Assembly (NCBI GenBank): GCA_018268455.1
Contig: JAFDWM010000014.1
Location: forward strand, 1 to 43,465
Source of the DNA: Actinomycetota bacterium
GTDB taxonomy: Bacteria > Actinomycetota > Actinomycetes > Actinomycetales > Microbacteriaceae
Reading direction: 5' to 3'
DNA: 43,465 nt
The notes under the pieces are model-generated. The model was not told where the DNA came from and did no database searches. It saw nothing but the letters and a program-made list of their open reading frames with translations. Below are positions 15,393 to 23,778 of the stretch, piece after piece. The translations under genes and the position numbers were made by a program. Position 1 is the first letter of the stretch; every line of letters begins with the position of its first letter.

Positions 15393-15862
15393 CAGGCGTA
15401 GCCGCCGGCGAGCTCCTGGTCGAGTGCGTCGATGACAGGCGCGGAGCCGGTCGTGCGGAGCACGTCGATCGGCCGCGCGCCGTCGAGGAAGGCGTTGCTG
15501 CCGTTGAGCCACGAGCCGATCACGGACGGCTTCCACAGCAGGCCCGCGCGAGCGATGACGTGGTCGAGGTCGACGATCACGCGAGCGTTCTCTGGGTTCG
15601 GGCGCTCGGATCCGTCGATCCACCGGGTGGGCTGTGATGGGGACACCTCGAGCATCGACGCGAGCTGCGCCTTGCTCCCGAGTGCGGCCGCGACCGCGTT
15701 GGCGCGGTCAGCGATCTGGATCGCGACGACGTAGTTGGACCGCTTCGCCGCCGCATCCCTCAGCGCGGCGCCGGCCTTGCTCGTGGGATTCTTGGCGATC
15801 GACTTTCCGGCAGAGATCTTGCCGGTCGCCGCCGATCGTGCAGTGAAGGTTCGCTTGGCCAT
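15392..15862 (-). CDS. Xre/MbcA/ParS-type antitoxin
   Basis: This 156-residue partner of the RES toxin has a basic, disordered first 40 residues and a helix-turn-helix-like region around KAQLASMLEVSPSQPTRWI. The C-terminal toxin-binding domain carries SWLNGSNAFLDGARPIDVL, characteristic of MbcA/ParS (DUF2384) antitoxins. GTGGAGGT immediately before the ATG gives the start. A perfect inverted repeat lies in its own leader, so the pair probably autoregulates separately from the Tad operon upstream. The annotation is firm because toxin and antitoxin support each other. Confidence 0.87.
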   Translation of the reverse strand: MAKRTFTARSAATGKISAGKSIAKNPTSKAGAALRDAAAKRSNYVVAIQIADRANAVAAALGSKAQLASMLEVSPSQPTRWIDGSERPNPENARVIVDLDHVIARAGLLWKPSVIGSWLNGSNAFLDGARPIDVLRTTGSAPVIDALDQELAGGYA

Positions 15863-15876
15863 ACCTCCACGATACG

Positions 15877-15894
15877 CCCAATTTACATATTGGG
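15877..15894. promoter_or_regulatory. Candidate operator of the toxin-antitoxin pair
   Basis: The inverted repeat CCCAAT-TTACAT-ATTGGG is perfect and lies 15 bases upstream of the antitoxin ATG, in an AT-rich patch that could also supply a -10 box. Autorepression by the antitoxin is typical of such modules. Confidence 0.6.
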
Positions 15895-15906
15895 TAGCTG
15901 GTGGCG

Positions 15907-16638
15907 TCAGGTCCTACGGATCGACTCGGCCGGGATCCACGCGAACGCGCTGTGCGCGGAGGTGGTGACGCGCTCGAGCTCAGCAGCGTCGGCCTCCCCT
16001 GCTGCGAGGGCGCCGATGGGCTCGTGGGTGATCGCCAGGAGCAGCCCGCCGGCGCCGTCGAGCATGTCCGTGAACCCTTCGCGCACGTCGATGGAGTACT
16101 CGTCGAGGAGCAGGGGGCTGATCGTGAGCTCGTCTGCGTCGAGGGAGGCGGTGAGATCCTCCCGGGCGGCCGCGTGGAACCGGATCTCGCCGGTGCGGTC
16201 GTACCCCTCCAGGAGCAGCTGCTCCACCGGCGTGATGAGCCGCCCGTCACGGCGGCTGAGGTAGAACACGTCGCAGGACGGGCTCACGATCACGAGAGGG
16301 ACGGGCGTCTCCTCGATCTGCTCGCGCCGACCACCCCACCATGTGCGTGACGGCGTGGCCTTGACGGTGGTGATGACAGCGCCGGCCGCCGTCCACGTGC
16401 CAGGCGGCACGACGAGAAGACCGCCGCGTTGCAGGTTGGAGGTCCCGCACGTGGCGTGCACGGCCGTCACCAGGACGCCGCCGGCGGGTTGCGGGTAGAC
16501 AGAAAGACGAAACGCCCCCTCGCCGAGCTGTCGCCCGCACGCCGTGCAGTCGCCGCCAGGGAGCACGGCCCCCTCGAGGACGCTGACGATCTCCTCGCCG
16601 AGCTCGCGGGAGACGGCGGTGTCGGGGATGAGCCTCAT
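15907..16638 (-). CDS. Hypothetical protein with a CxxC...HxxC zinc-like site
   Basis: This 243-residue protein matches no family I recognise. It has C31-x2-C34 (DCTACGRQ) and H61-x2-C64 (VHATCG) early on, a plausible structural zinc site. The rest is a globular, acidic protein with no membrane segment (VPLVIVSPSCDVFYLSRRDG, DADELTISPLLLDEYS). Its ATG overlaps the prepilin peptidase stop (ATGA), so it belongs to the Tad operon and is expressed with the pilus genes. It could be an accessory or regulator of the pilus, but nothing proves this. Confidence 0.6.
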   Translation of the reverse strand: MRLIPDTAVSRELGEEIVSVLEGAVLPGGDCTACGRQLGEGAFRLSVYPQPAGGVLVTAVHATCGTSNLQRGGLLVVPPGTWTAAGAVITTVKATPSRTWWGGRREQIEETPVPLVIVSPSCDVFYLSRRDGRLITPVEQLLLEGYDRTGEIRFHAAAREDLTASLDADELTISPLLLDEYSIDVREGFTDMLDGAGGLLLAITHEPIGALAAGEADAAELERVTTSAHSAFAWIPAESIRRT

Positions 16639-17216
16639 ACGGTCGCGGTGATCCCGGCGATGAGGGCGCCGGCGATCATGTACGGGCCGAAGGGGACGCG
16701 GCCGCCGCGGCGCCGGGCGAGGATGACGAGCGTGTGGGGCAGCGCGAGCAGGTAGGCGAGGATAGTCGCGGGGATCAGGAGCGGGAGACCGAACCAGGCC
16801 AGCCAGGCGCCGAGCGCGCCGGCGAGCTTGACGTCTCCGAACCCGACCGCGCCGGCGAGCCCGAGGGCGAAGTACACGCACCAGAGAATGACCCCGCCGG
16901 CCACGGCGAGGCCTACCCGCCCCCAGTCGCCCGTGAACGCCCCCAGGACGGCCAGAGCGGCCCCCACGACGCCGTAGAGCGGAAAGACGATCGCGTTGGG
17001 CAGCCGATGCTCCCGGAAGTCCCACACGGCCAGCCAGACTCCGAATGCGGCGATCGCGGCCGCGAGCGTCCACTGCACGACCCCAACGCCCCCGAGCGCT
17101 CCCGCGGCCGCGAAGGCGGAGCCGGCGGCCAGCGCGACGGAGATCCTTCCAGCGACCTGGATCCAGGAGGCCGGGAGGATCTCCACCGGCCGGGAGTACT
17201 CGGGAGTCGCGGTCAT
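16635..17216 (-). CDS. tadV: Prepilin peptidase (A24 family, TadV/CpaA-like)
   Basis: This 193-residue inner-membrane aspartic protease would remove the leader peptides of Flp and TadE-type pilins. The two catalytic aspartates sit in WDFREHRLPN (D66) and GFGDVKLAGA (D128), the GxGD signature. Five or six hydrophobic helices cover most of the chain. It lacks the cytoplasmic methylase domain of full PilD, as expected for Tad systems. It follows the LysM-BTAD gene by two bases and overlaps the next gene by four. Confidence 0.9.
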   Translation of the reverse strand: MTATPEYSRPVEILPASWIQVAGRISVALAAGSAFAAAGALGGVGVVQWTLAAAIAAFGVWLAVWDFREHRLPNAIVFPLYGVVGAALAVLGAFTGDWGRVGLAVAGGVILWCVYFALGLAGAVGFGDVKLAGALGAWLAWFGLPLLIPATILAYLLALPHTLVILARRRGGRVPFGPYMIAGALIAGITATV

Positions 17217-17218
17217 GC

Positions 17219-20200
17219 TCAGCTCGCGTCTCGCCGCCGGATCGAGGCGATGAGCTCCTGGGTCTCAGGCTCGGCCTCATAGCCGTCCTCGAAGCTGTCC
17301 AGGTGGCTCTCCAGCTGCTTCACGAGCCGTTCGACCCCGGTCGGGTCGCCGGCCTGGTGCTCGGCCTTGAGAGCGTCGCGCCAGAAGATCTCGTTGACCG
17401 GGTCGACCATCCGGCCGACCGCGGCCGCAAGGCGTGCGTTGGCGCAGTCCCCAGCACGCAGCGACCTGGTCGCGAGCTCGTGCGCAGCATCGCCGACCGC
17501 GGCGATGATCTCGTAGCGGATCGGCTCGGCCCAGCCGTAGAACTTCTCCTTGACGCCTTCGAACGGCTGTCCCTTCACCAGACGCAGCGCCTGGGTGAGG
17601 TTCGCGGTCGGCGCGGCCGCGGGGTCTTCGCCCACGAGATCGAGCCACAGCTGCCAGTCGGTGCGGACCTCCTCATGTAGCCGGTAGCCCTCAGCGCCCA
17701 CGCGCGGCAGGTACTGCTCACCGGCGGGCGAGACTCCGAGCCAGGACCGGGCGCGGGAGGTGTGGGAGTTGCGGGTCTGCTGCGCGGTGCCGCCGTGTGG
17801 GTCCTTCCCCGGCCACAGCGCACCGTGCACCTGTACGGCCGTCGCACGCGGGTTCAGGGCGAGGAACGCGATCAGCTCGGTCGCTCGCTGCACGACCGAC
17901 TGGTTCGTCTTCGACGTCGCCGGCGTCTTGGGAGCAGGCCCCTGGGCGCCCACGATCTGCACCGGGCCGAGGATCTGCACATACGGTGCGCCGCGCAGAG
18001 GGACGATCGGCCGAACCGGGGTGTCCTGCTCCTCCGCCGCGGTAGCGGTCTCCGGCGCCTCGGCCGCGGCGTCGACGTCGGCCTCCTCGACGTCGACGCC
18101 GGCGGGCTCCTCGACGGTGTCGGCGTCGGCGGCCACGGCGGTTTCGTCAGCGGCGGTCTCTTCGACGGGCGTGGCCGCGACGTCGACGGACTTGGCCGGC
18201 AGCAGGGAGTGCAGGATGCTCTTCCACTCGTCGGCATCGCCGTCTTCCGTACGGGCGTCTTCGTCGACGTCGTGGAGAGTGGTGTCGGCCGGCGGCAAGT
18301 CGTCGAGGGTGACCTCGTCGACCGGCGCCCACTCGCTGTCGTTGGTGACGACCTGGTCGCTGCTGTCGAGCAGCTGCAGGATGCTGGCGTACTCCTCCGC
18401 GTTGACGATCTGCGGGGTGAGGGGCAGCGTGTGCTCGGCGGCGGGGATCTGCAGCTGGGCGGTGTGATCGTCGTCGAGGTGCATGGTCCAGTCGCCAGCG
18501 AGCTCGCCGGCGGTGATCGCGGCGATCCCGACTCGGGGAAGCCTGGTGACCAGATCCGCGAGCTCAGCCCGAGCCTGCTCATCGGGCATGGCGCCCAGGA
18601 TGACGATCTCCGGCGTCCACGACTCCGCTTCCAGACCGGCCGATCGTGCCTGCTCGATCGAGTCCACCCCGAGCTCCTCGAGGGCTCGTTCGGTCTCCGT
18701 GGCCTGCGCGCGCAGGGTGTGCAGGAGCGTGTCGATGTTGTCGACGTGCCGGAACCGGCCGGTGTCCAGCGCCTCCGGGAGCTCCGGCGCGATCCCGACG
18801 AGCGTGATGCGCAGATCCTCCGCCCACTGGCTCGTCGCCAGCTCCACGGCGAGCCCGGTGAGGGCGCCGCGGACGGACTCGTCGGAGCCGATCATGTTCA
18901 ACGCGCCGATGTGCTCGAGGTCGACCATCACGTGAGCGTCGCCGAGATCCTGGCCGAGCGTGACGAGCGCCGGGTACGGGGCGCTGGGTACCCGCTCGAG
19001 CGGGGGCAGCTCTTCGGGGTCCACCGACCAGGCCATCTTGTCGTCGCTGACCTCCACGAACGGGGCGGGCAGCTCGGCCGGGGCATCCAGGTAGAGCGCG
19101 ATCTCGACGTCGGACAGCCGCAGCGCGTACACGGGCGGCAGCGCGTTCCCGGTCTCCTGAGCCCACGCGGCCAGGTGCCGCAGCGCATGGTCAACGTGAT
19201 CCATCCCCAGCGGGTTCTCCACGGCGCGCAGCGCGAGCTCCATGTCGCTGGCAGCGCCCTCCGGCATCGAGATGCGCTGACCCGGCTTGCGGTCACGGCG
19301 CTGCTTCATGCGCCGCACACCGAGGAACACCAGCAGACCGGCGGCCGCGAGAGCCCCGAGACCGCCGGCGGTGCGCACGTTGAAGATCTCGTCGATCCAG
19401 TCGGTCTCGTCCGCGTCGTCCGCCGTCTGCTCGGCCGCGGGTGCCTGCTCCGCCGGTTCCTGAGCTGTGGTCGTGTTGCCGGCGCCGGGCGCCGTGGTGG
19501 CGCCGGGAACCGCGCCGACAGCGCCGCCGCCGAGCTCGTCGACGTCGGCCTGTGCGCCCGCGCCTTCGTCGACCTGGGAGGACGCTCCTGCGTCTGCTCC
19601 CGTCTCCGAGGTACCCGCCCCGGGTGCGGCATCCTCAACACCACCCGTCTCTGCAGGCGGCGTGACAGGGACGGTGGTCTCCACGGTGACGGGAACGTCG
19701 ACGACCCACCCGGGGTAGATCAGGTCGGGGTCGGTGAGGTGGCGGCCATCCGGCTGCACATCGTCCTTCGTGGCGTCGAAGATCTCCGGGTACCGGTTAC
19801 CGTCCCCGAGCTCTTGCTCGGCGATCGCCCACAGGGTGTCACCGGAGACGACGGTCACTTCCTTCTCGACGGTTGTGGTCTCGACCGTGGCCTCCGCCGA
19901 GCTCGAGGCGCCGCTAGGCGCGTCGGAGGGGAGGGTGAGAATCCAGCCGGCGTTGAGCCAGTTCTCGGGCGTAAGGGACCAGCCGTCCGCCTGCGCGACG
20001 CCGTAGTTGAGATCCGCGATCTCTTTCCACCGCTCCCCCGAGCCGAGAGTCTGCTGCGCGATGCGCCACAGAGAATCACCGTCCTGCACCGTGTAGGTCG
20101 GCGCCGCCGGCGCCTCGTCAGCGACGGCCGTCTCCGTCTGGGCTTCGACGGCTGCGGCGGGGGTGATCGTCGAAGACACGGATGCCACGGCGGCGGTCGG

Positions 20201-20578
20201 CTCGGCAGCGGACGCGCTGCTGGGGGCAGCGATCGCGGGCGAGACGCCGGCGAACATGACGACCACCGCGGCGATTAGGAACCCGGCGCCCTGCTGCTGC
20301 AGCCGAAGCCCGGGCAGCCGCGGTGCCGGCACCCGGCGCAGCTGGGCGGGCAGCTCGACGAGGAACCCGACCGCGAAGGTGCCCCACAGAATCCACGCGA
20401 CGATCGGCAGCAGCGAGCCCATGAAGAACGTGCCGCCGTAGTCCGGGACGGACGTGAGCCGCATGACCTCGTCCCAGCTGGGGATCGGGTTGCCGGCGAA
20501 CACGATCAGCCCGACCGGGATCCCGACCAGCAGGACCAGCAGAGCGATCAGTGATCCGAGACCTTTGAGGATGCGCAT
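17219..20578 (-). CDS. Membrane LysM protein with a cytoplasmic BTAD/SARP-type C-terminus
   Basis: This 1119-residue protein has hydrophobic helices near the N-terminus (about 8-30, 50-75 and 95-120). Two LysM domains follow (about 160-207, with VQDGDSLWRIAQQTLG, and 241-290, with VSGDTLWAIAEQELG) that should bind peptidoglycan, then a Ser/Ala/Glu-rich stretch and a transmembrane helix (about 401-420). After a basic stop-transfer (RRMKQRRDRK) comes a cytoplasmic region with an ATPase-like or receptor-like fold. From about 865 a winged helix plus BTAD helices form the pattern of SARP regulators (VQILGPVQIVG, ELIAFLALNP, ALWPGKD, YRLHEEVRTDWQLW). The topology fits a wall-sensing regulator that stays in the membrane. 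AGGAGG precedes the ATG. It is encoded within the Tad operon, next to the prepilin peptidase. Confidence 0.78.
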   Translation of the reverse strand: MRILKGLGSLIALLVLLVGIPVGLIVFAGNPIPSWDEVMRLTSVPDYGGTFFMGSLLPIVAWILWGTFAVGFLVELPAQLRRVPAPRLPGLRLQQQGAGFLIAAVVVMFAGVSPAIAAPSSASAAEPTAAVASVSSTITPAAAVEAQTETAVADEAPAAPTYTVQDGDSLWRIAQQTLGSGERWKEIADLNYGVAQADGWSLTPENWLNAGWILTLPSDAPSGASSSAEATVETTTVEKEVTVVSGDTLWAIAEQELGDGNRYPEIFDATKDDVQPDGRHLTDPDLIYPGWVVDVPVTVETTVPVTPPAETGGVEDAAPGAGTSETGADAGASSQVDEGAGAQADVDELGGGAVGAVPGATTAPGAGNTTTAQEPAEQAPAAEQTADDADETDWIDEIFNVRTAGGLGALAAAGLLVFLGVRRMKQRRDRKPGQRISMPEGAASDMELALRAVENPLGMDHVDHALRHLAAWAQETGNALPPVYALRLSDVEIALYLDAPAELPAPFVEVSDDKMAWSVDPEELPPLERVPSAPYPALVTLGQDLGDAHVMVDLEHIGALNMIGSDESVRGALTGLAVELATSQWAEDLRITLVGIAPELPEALDTGRFRHVDNIDTLLHTLRAQATETERALEELGVDSIEQARSAGLEAESWTPEIVILGAMPDEQARAELADLVTRLPRVGIAAITAGELAGDWTMHLDDDHTAQLQIPAAEHTLPLTPQIVNAEEYASILQLLDSSDQVVTNDSEWAPVDEVTLDDLPPADTTLHDVDEDARTEDGDADEWKSILHSLLPAKSVDVAATPVEETAADETAVAADADTVEEPAGVDVEEADVDAAAEAPETATAAEEQDTPVRPIVPLRGAPYVQILGPVQIVGAQGPAPKTPATSKTNQSVVQRATELIAFLALNPRATAVQVHGALWPGKDPHGGTAQQTRNSHTSRARSWLGVSPAGEQYLPRVGAEGYRLHEEVRTDWQLWLDLVGEDPAAAPTANLTQALRLVKGQPFEGVKEKFYGWAEPIRYEIIAAVGDAAHELATRSLRAGDCANARLAAAVGRMVDPVNEIFWRDALKAEHQAGDPTGVERLVKQLESHLDSFEDGYEAEPETQELIASIRRRDAS

Positions 20579-20594
20579 GATTGATCCCTCCTGC

Positions 20595-21623
20595 TCAGCC
20601 GTTGGGGTTGGGGACGGTGACGGACTGCAGCTCGTTGACCTCGAGGTCGACGCTGCTGGATGTGGTGAGGTTGACGGTCCCGTTGGCGCCGCTGAGCGAG
20701 GTCCACGTGACGACCCACTGCGATACCGCGGTGACGGTGAACCGGTCGCCCGGGCTGCTCGAGCTCGTGCGCGTGTAGGTGTAGCCGCACGTCGGGCTCG
20801 GGGTGATCTCGGTGCGGTACGTGTACGGGGTGCCGGTGCTGCCGCACACCTTGGTGCCGCCGTCGCCCATCTCCCACCGGATCGCGGAGACCTGTGCCGT
20901 GGCGGTGATCGTCTGCCCGCCGAGGGTGGCGGTCTCGGTGTAGGGCCCCCAGGTGAGCGGCTCGGGGTTCTCGACCCACAGCCAGACCGGGATGCCGACG
21001 TAGGTGCGACGGTGCCCCCATTCGGGGTTGACCCTCGGTGCCATGCCGATCGTGACTCCTCGCAGCTGGAACGTGGAGATCAGCTGCGCCGCGGCGTTGC
21101 CAGGGGTGAGGACCTGCAGGCCGGGCGGGACAGTGTTCGACCAGAAGAATGTGTCGTCGATGTCGACGCCGCCCCCGGGTCCAAGGACGCCGGAGGTGCA
21201 CATGTAATAGCCCGCGTCCTGGTCATACTGCGGAGGCCGCGCTGGCCACTCCCCCGGCACCATTGACACGTAGCACTGCCGGTTGTTCGACCAGTAGGAG
21301 ATCCCGCTGCCGCAGTTCACGAGGACGTACCACTCGGTGTAGCCGCCGCTCTCGGAGTAGACGAAGATCTCGTCCGGGTCGTACCCCTGCGCGATCGCCT
21401 GCGATTCGCTCGTGATCATGTAGCAGCGCGGGGCGCCGGCCGTCCACCCGTTCGAGTCAGGGCTGGGAGACGGGTCCGAGGGGCGGTAGGTCAGCTGCAC
21501 GTAGCACTGGCCAACCTCGTTGCACCAGACGCCGTCAGCGGCGGCCGCCGGGACGGTGGCGACCAGCATGCTCGCGATCAGAGCGCCCGCCGCGATGAGC
21601 GATGCGAGCGCCCTCCTCAGCAC
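20595..21623 (-). CDS. Secreted protein of unknown function in the Tad operon
   Basis: This 342-residue protein has a Sec signal peptide (ALASLIAAGALIASMLVA, with cleavage predicted after VPAAAA). The mature part is rich in aromatic residues, serine, threonine and cysteines (CNEVGQCYVQL, CYMITSES, NCGSGISYW) and looks like an extracellular beta-rich domain. The C-terminal third (YTYRTEITPSPTCGYTYTR, VTWTSLSGANGTV) resembles a surface-protein fold. Start is GTG, overlapping the lipoprotein stop. Proteins like this are seen beside actinobacterial Tad loci; a role as pilus tip adhesin or assembly factor is inference. Confidence 0.65.
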   Translation of the reverse strand: MLRRALASLIAAGALIASMLVATVPAAAADGVWCNEVGQCYVQLTYRPSDPSPSPDSNGWTAGAPRCYMITSESQAIAQGYDPDEIFVYSESGGYTEWYVLVNCGSGISYWSNNRQCYVSMVPGEWPARPPQYDQDAGYYMCTSGVLGPGGGVDIDDTFFWSNTVPPGLQVLTPGNAAAQLISTFQLRGVTIGMAPRVNPEWGHRRTYVGIPVWLWVENPEPLTWGPYTETATLGGQTITATAQVSAIRWEMGDGGTKVCGSTGTPYTYRTEITPSPTCGYTYTRTSSSSPGDRFTVTAVSQWVVTWTSLSGANGTVNLTTSSSVDLEVNELQSVTVPNPNG

Positions 21624-22237
21624 GTCTCCCCCAAGCTGATCTGGTCGTAGACGAGCCAGGTCTTACGGTCGGCGTCATAGACCACGTGCATCTCGACCTT
21701 GTTGCGGGGGTTGGGGTTCTTCATCGCCGGCTTTCCATCGGCGGTCGTGATCTTGAGGTCAGAGGTGTCGATGCAACCCGGAACGATGACGAGTCCGTTG
21801 GGGATGTCCTGCCATTCCTGCCCGTACGCGCTGATGGGCTCGAAGGTGTTGGCGCCCTCCACTGTGGACTGGCCGTCGATGCTCTCGCCGTCCTCGTTCA
21901 GCAGCGGCCCTTCGGCAATACGGGTGGAGTTAGCGACGTAGAACTGGAGGGCCTTGCCGGTGGCGACGGCGTCGTAGGCGGCGGTGTCGGTGCCGCCGGC
22001 CTGGTCGACCTCGGCCTGGACAACGAAGAGGCGGGTGATGGTCGCTTCGGCCGCGGTGATTGCTTCGGCTTCGTCGGCCGGGGGCTCGACCGTGGTGGGC
22101 GTCGGTGTGGGGGTTGCCGACGTCGAGACGGTGGGGCTGCTCACGGGCGGCTGGGTGCCGGTGCAGCCGGCGAGCGTCAGGGCGCCGGCGATCGCGACAG
22201 CGGCGGCGATGAGGCTTGCGGGGCGCTTGGTGAGCAT
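21617..22237 (-). CDS. Lipoprotein in the Tad operon
   Basis: This 206-residue protein has a lipoprotein signal peptide and lipobox LAGC (C25). A proline/threonine-rich tether (residues about 30-52) and a globular domain follow. The domain contains ATITRLFVVQAEVDQAGG and ends VYDADRKTWLVYDQISLG, reminiscent of NTF2-like accessory domains. AGGAGA is placed well before the ATG. Its stop overlaps the GTG of the secreted protein gene. It probably sits on the outer face of the membrane as an assembly factor. Confidence 0.7.
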   Translation of the reverse strand: MLTKRPASLIAAAVAIAGALTLAGCTGTQPPVSSPTVSTSATPTPTPTTVEPPADEAEAITAAEATITRLFVVQAEVDQAGGTDTAAYDAVATGKALQFYVANSTRIAEGPLLNEDGESIDGQSTVEGANTFEPISAYGQEWQDIPNGLVIVPGCIDTSDLKITTADGKPAMKNPNPRNKVEMHVVYDADRKTWLVYDQISLGETC

Positions 22238-22247
22238 GAGGGATCTC

Positions 22248-22663
22248 CTAGTTCGTGATCAGTTGCGCGGACGAAGTCGCTTGGGCGGGGAGCTGGTTCA
22301 CGCCAAGGAGGGAGATGAACCGGGTGTCGTAGCTGGACTCGACGGTGACGGTAACGACGTCCCCGTCGACGGTGACGGTTCCGGTCAGGCCGGACGCGGC
22401 GATGTAGTTCTCTGCGGCGGTGCGGGCGGCGATCGAGTTGATCGCTACGGAGCCGTTGTCCTGGGCGGTGCGGTGACGGCGTTGACGGCGGAGCGGGACG
22501 CTCCGGACGCGACGAGCTGCGCGTGCTCGACTTCACGGTACTTGCCGCTGCTGTCGACGACGAGGCCGACGACGCCCATCAGGACGACGGCGAGAAGGAC
22601 AAAGTACGCGGACAGCGACCCCTCTTCGGGGTGCTCGCGCATCCAGCGGCGGAGTCTGTTCAT
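22248..22663 (-). pseudogene. TadE/TadG-like pseudopilin, frameshifted
   Basis: The first frame starts MNRLRRWMREHPEEGSLSAYF, a prepilin-like leader (charged stretch, glycine, hydrophobic helix VLLAVVLMGVVGLVV), and stops after ...AVTAPPRTTAP at 22445. The next frame continues with a good pilin-like C-terminus: DNGSVAINSIAARTAAENYI, then VTVDGDVVTVTVES and ISLLGVNQLPA, ending at 22248. The shift lies near 22450-22470, in GTCACCGCACCGCCCAGG. A single-base error or indel would join them. The usual Glu at position +5 of the mature pilin is replaced (SLSAY). A truncated 71-residue product is expected unless the shift is a sequencing error or is corrected. Its ATG overlaps the previous stop. Confidence 0.75.
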
Positions 22664-23091
22664 CGACGCTCCCGGTAGGGGTCCACGGGCGAGCTCGCGG
22701 TGACGGTGATCTCCTTGGTGCCGGGTAGACCGGGCAGGGAGATGTCTGCGAGCTCGACGTTGCAGGTGATGGTCGCCGACACGGTGCCCACGTCGCCGAT
22801 CGCGGCGTCCATGCGGCTGGTGTCGACATTCACGGTGAGGGTGCGGCAGTAGATCCCGGAGGACCCGAGGGCCGCGTTGGCGGTGTCCCGCGCGTTCGTC
22901 TGCGCGTCGCTGGTGGTCCTGGCGAGGGAGGCGTCGCGCGCCGCGGCGTTGGCGGCGGACTGGACGGTCTGATTCGCCAAGGCGATGCGGCCGAACCCCA
23001 CGACTGCCAGGGCGAACATGAGCACGAGGCCGGCGAGGAGCACGAGCTCGGCGGATGCCGAGCCGCGGTCGCTGCTCCAGTGGATGCGCAT
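22660..23091 (-). CDS. TadE-like pseudopilin (second copy)
   Basis: This 143-residue minor pilin has a basic leader, then glycine and SASAELVLLAGLVLMF with glutamate at +5, the site recognised by prepilin peptidase, and a single membrane helix. The periplasmic part (ANAAARDASLARTTSDAQT, VSATITCNVEL) is of TadE type with a two-cysteine C-terminal region. The ATG at 23091 overlaps the stop of the preceding TadE-like gene (TGATG), which fixes the start over an upstream GTG. It would be processed by the A24 peptidase encoded downstream. Confidence 0.82.
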   Translation of the reverse strand: MRIHWSSDRGSASAELVLLAGLVLMFALAVVGFGRIALANQTVQSAANAAARDASLARTTSDAQTNARDTANAALGSSGIYCRTLTVNVDTSRMDAAIGDVGTVSATITCNVELADISLPGLPGTKEITVTASSPVDPYRERR

Positions 23092-23510
23092 CAGTCGACC
23101 CACCTTTCGACGGGCGCGACGGCGCTGCGGGTGATGACGCTGTTGAACAGGGTCTCGAAGATCGAGTTGGTGCGGGCGGTGACGGTGACGGTGACCTCGG
23201 TCGCGGATCGGTTCACGGTCACCGTCGTGTCATGGAGGTTCTTCGCGTTGCTGGCGATGAAGTCCTCCGCGGCTTGCTCGCCCTGCTCGGCGGTGGCCCC
23301 GTAGGCGCGGGCCTCGTTGACGGCGACGTTGGCTGCAGCCTGGGTGGCGTTGCCGGCGTCGTAGTAGATCCCGCCGATGATGATCGCGAAGATCATGAGT
23401 CCGAACAGCGGGAAGATGATCGTGAACTCCACGTTGGCATCACCTCGCTCCCGATCGCCGCGCAGGCGTGCGGCGATCGGGAGCGGACGATGACGGAGTC
23501 TGCGGATCAT
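23091..23510 (-). CDS. TadE-like pseudopilin (first copy)
   Basis: This 139-residue minor pilin has a long basic leader ending RERG, then DANVEFTIIFPLFGLMI with glutamate at +5, the classical cleavage site, and one membrane helix. The mature domain contains AAANVAVNEARAYGATAEQG and a Ser/Thr/Val-rich C-terminus typical of TadE. The frame could begin at a TTG one codon earlier; ATG is preferred. It follows the Flp-like pilin and precedes two further TadE-like genes. Confidence 0.82.
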   Translation of the reverse strand: MIRRLRHRPLPIAARLRGDRERGDANVEFTIIFPLFGLMIFAIIIGGIYYDAGNATQAAANVAVNEARAYGATAEQGEQAAEDFIASNAKNLHDTTVTVNRSATEVTVTVTARTNSIFETLFNSVITRSAVAPVERWVD

Positions 23511-23522
23511 CAAGGTCGCGGC

Positions 23523-23717
23523 TCAGAACGGGTCGGTGATCTCGGCCAGGCGGGCCTCGAACCAGCCGGACACGACGCCCCAGACGATCCCGGCGATCAC
23601 GATGACCGCGATGATCGCGAGGACCCAGCCGACCATCTGGTCGCCCTGCTCGCGACGCTCACGGAGGTCGTCGGTATAGATCCGGAGCATCACGGCCATG
23701 CGCGTGAGTGCGGTCAT
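23523..23717 (-). CDS. Small Flp-like pilin or pilus membrane peptide
   Basis: This 64-residue protein has a basic N-terminus (ALTRMAVMLRIY, then DDLRERREQGDQM), followed by one hydrophobic helix (VLAIIAVIVIAGIVWGVVSGW) and a short acidic tail. Size, position directly after tadC and a leader-like REQG before the helix suggest the major Flp pilin. The usual glutamate at +5 is not present after that glycine, so processing is uncertain. GAAAGGAAGG before the ATG at 23717 decides the start. Confidence 0.65.
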   Translation of the reverse strand: MTALTRMAVMLRIYTDDLRERREQGDQMVGWVLAIIAVIVIAGIVWGVVSGWFEARLAEITDPF

Positions 23718-23778
23718 GGTGCCTTCCTTTCTCTCGGTGTTGATGGGCATAGGTGCGATTTTCAGTTGGAATCGGACA

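Noticed and set aside
15907-17280. A 457-residue reading of the hypothetical zinc-site protein
   Set aside because: The longer frame overlaps the whole prepilin peptidase gene. The ATG at 16638 overlaps the peptidase stop as in the rest of the operon, so the 243-residue form is correct.
17762-20278. An 838-residue plus-strand frame
   Set aside because: It is antisense to the LysM/BTAD protein, whose domains are clear. Its composition is low-complexity and no ribosome site is present.
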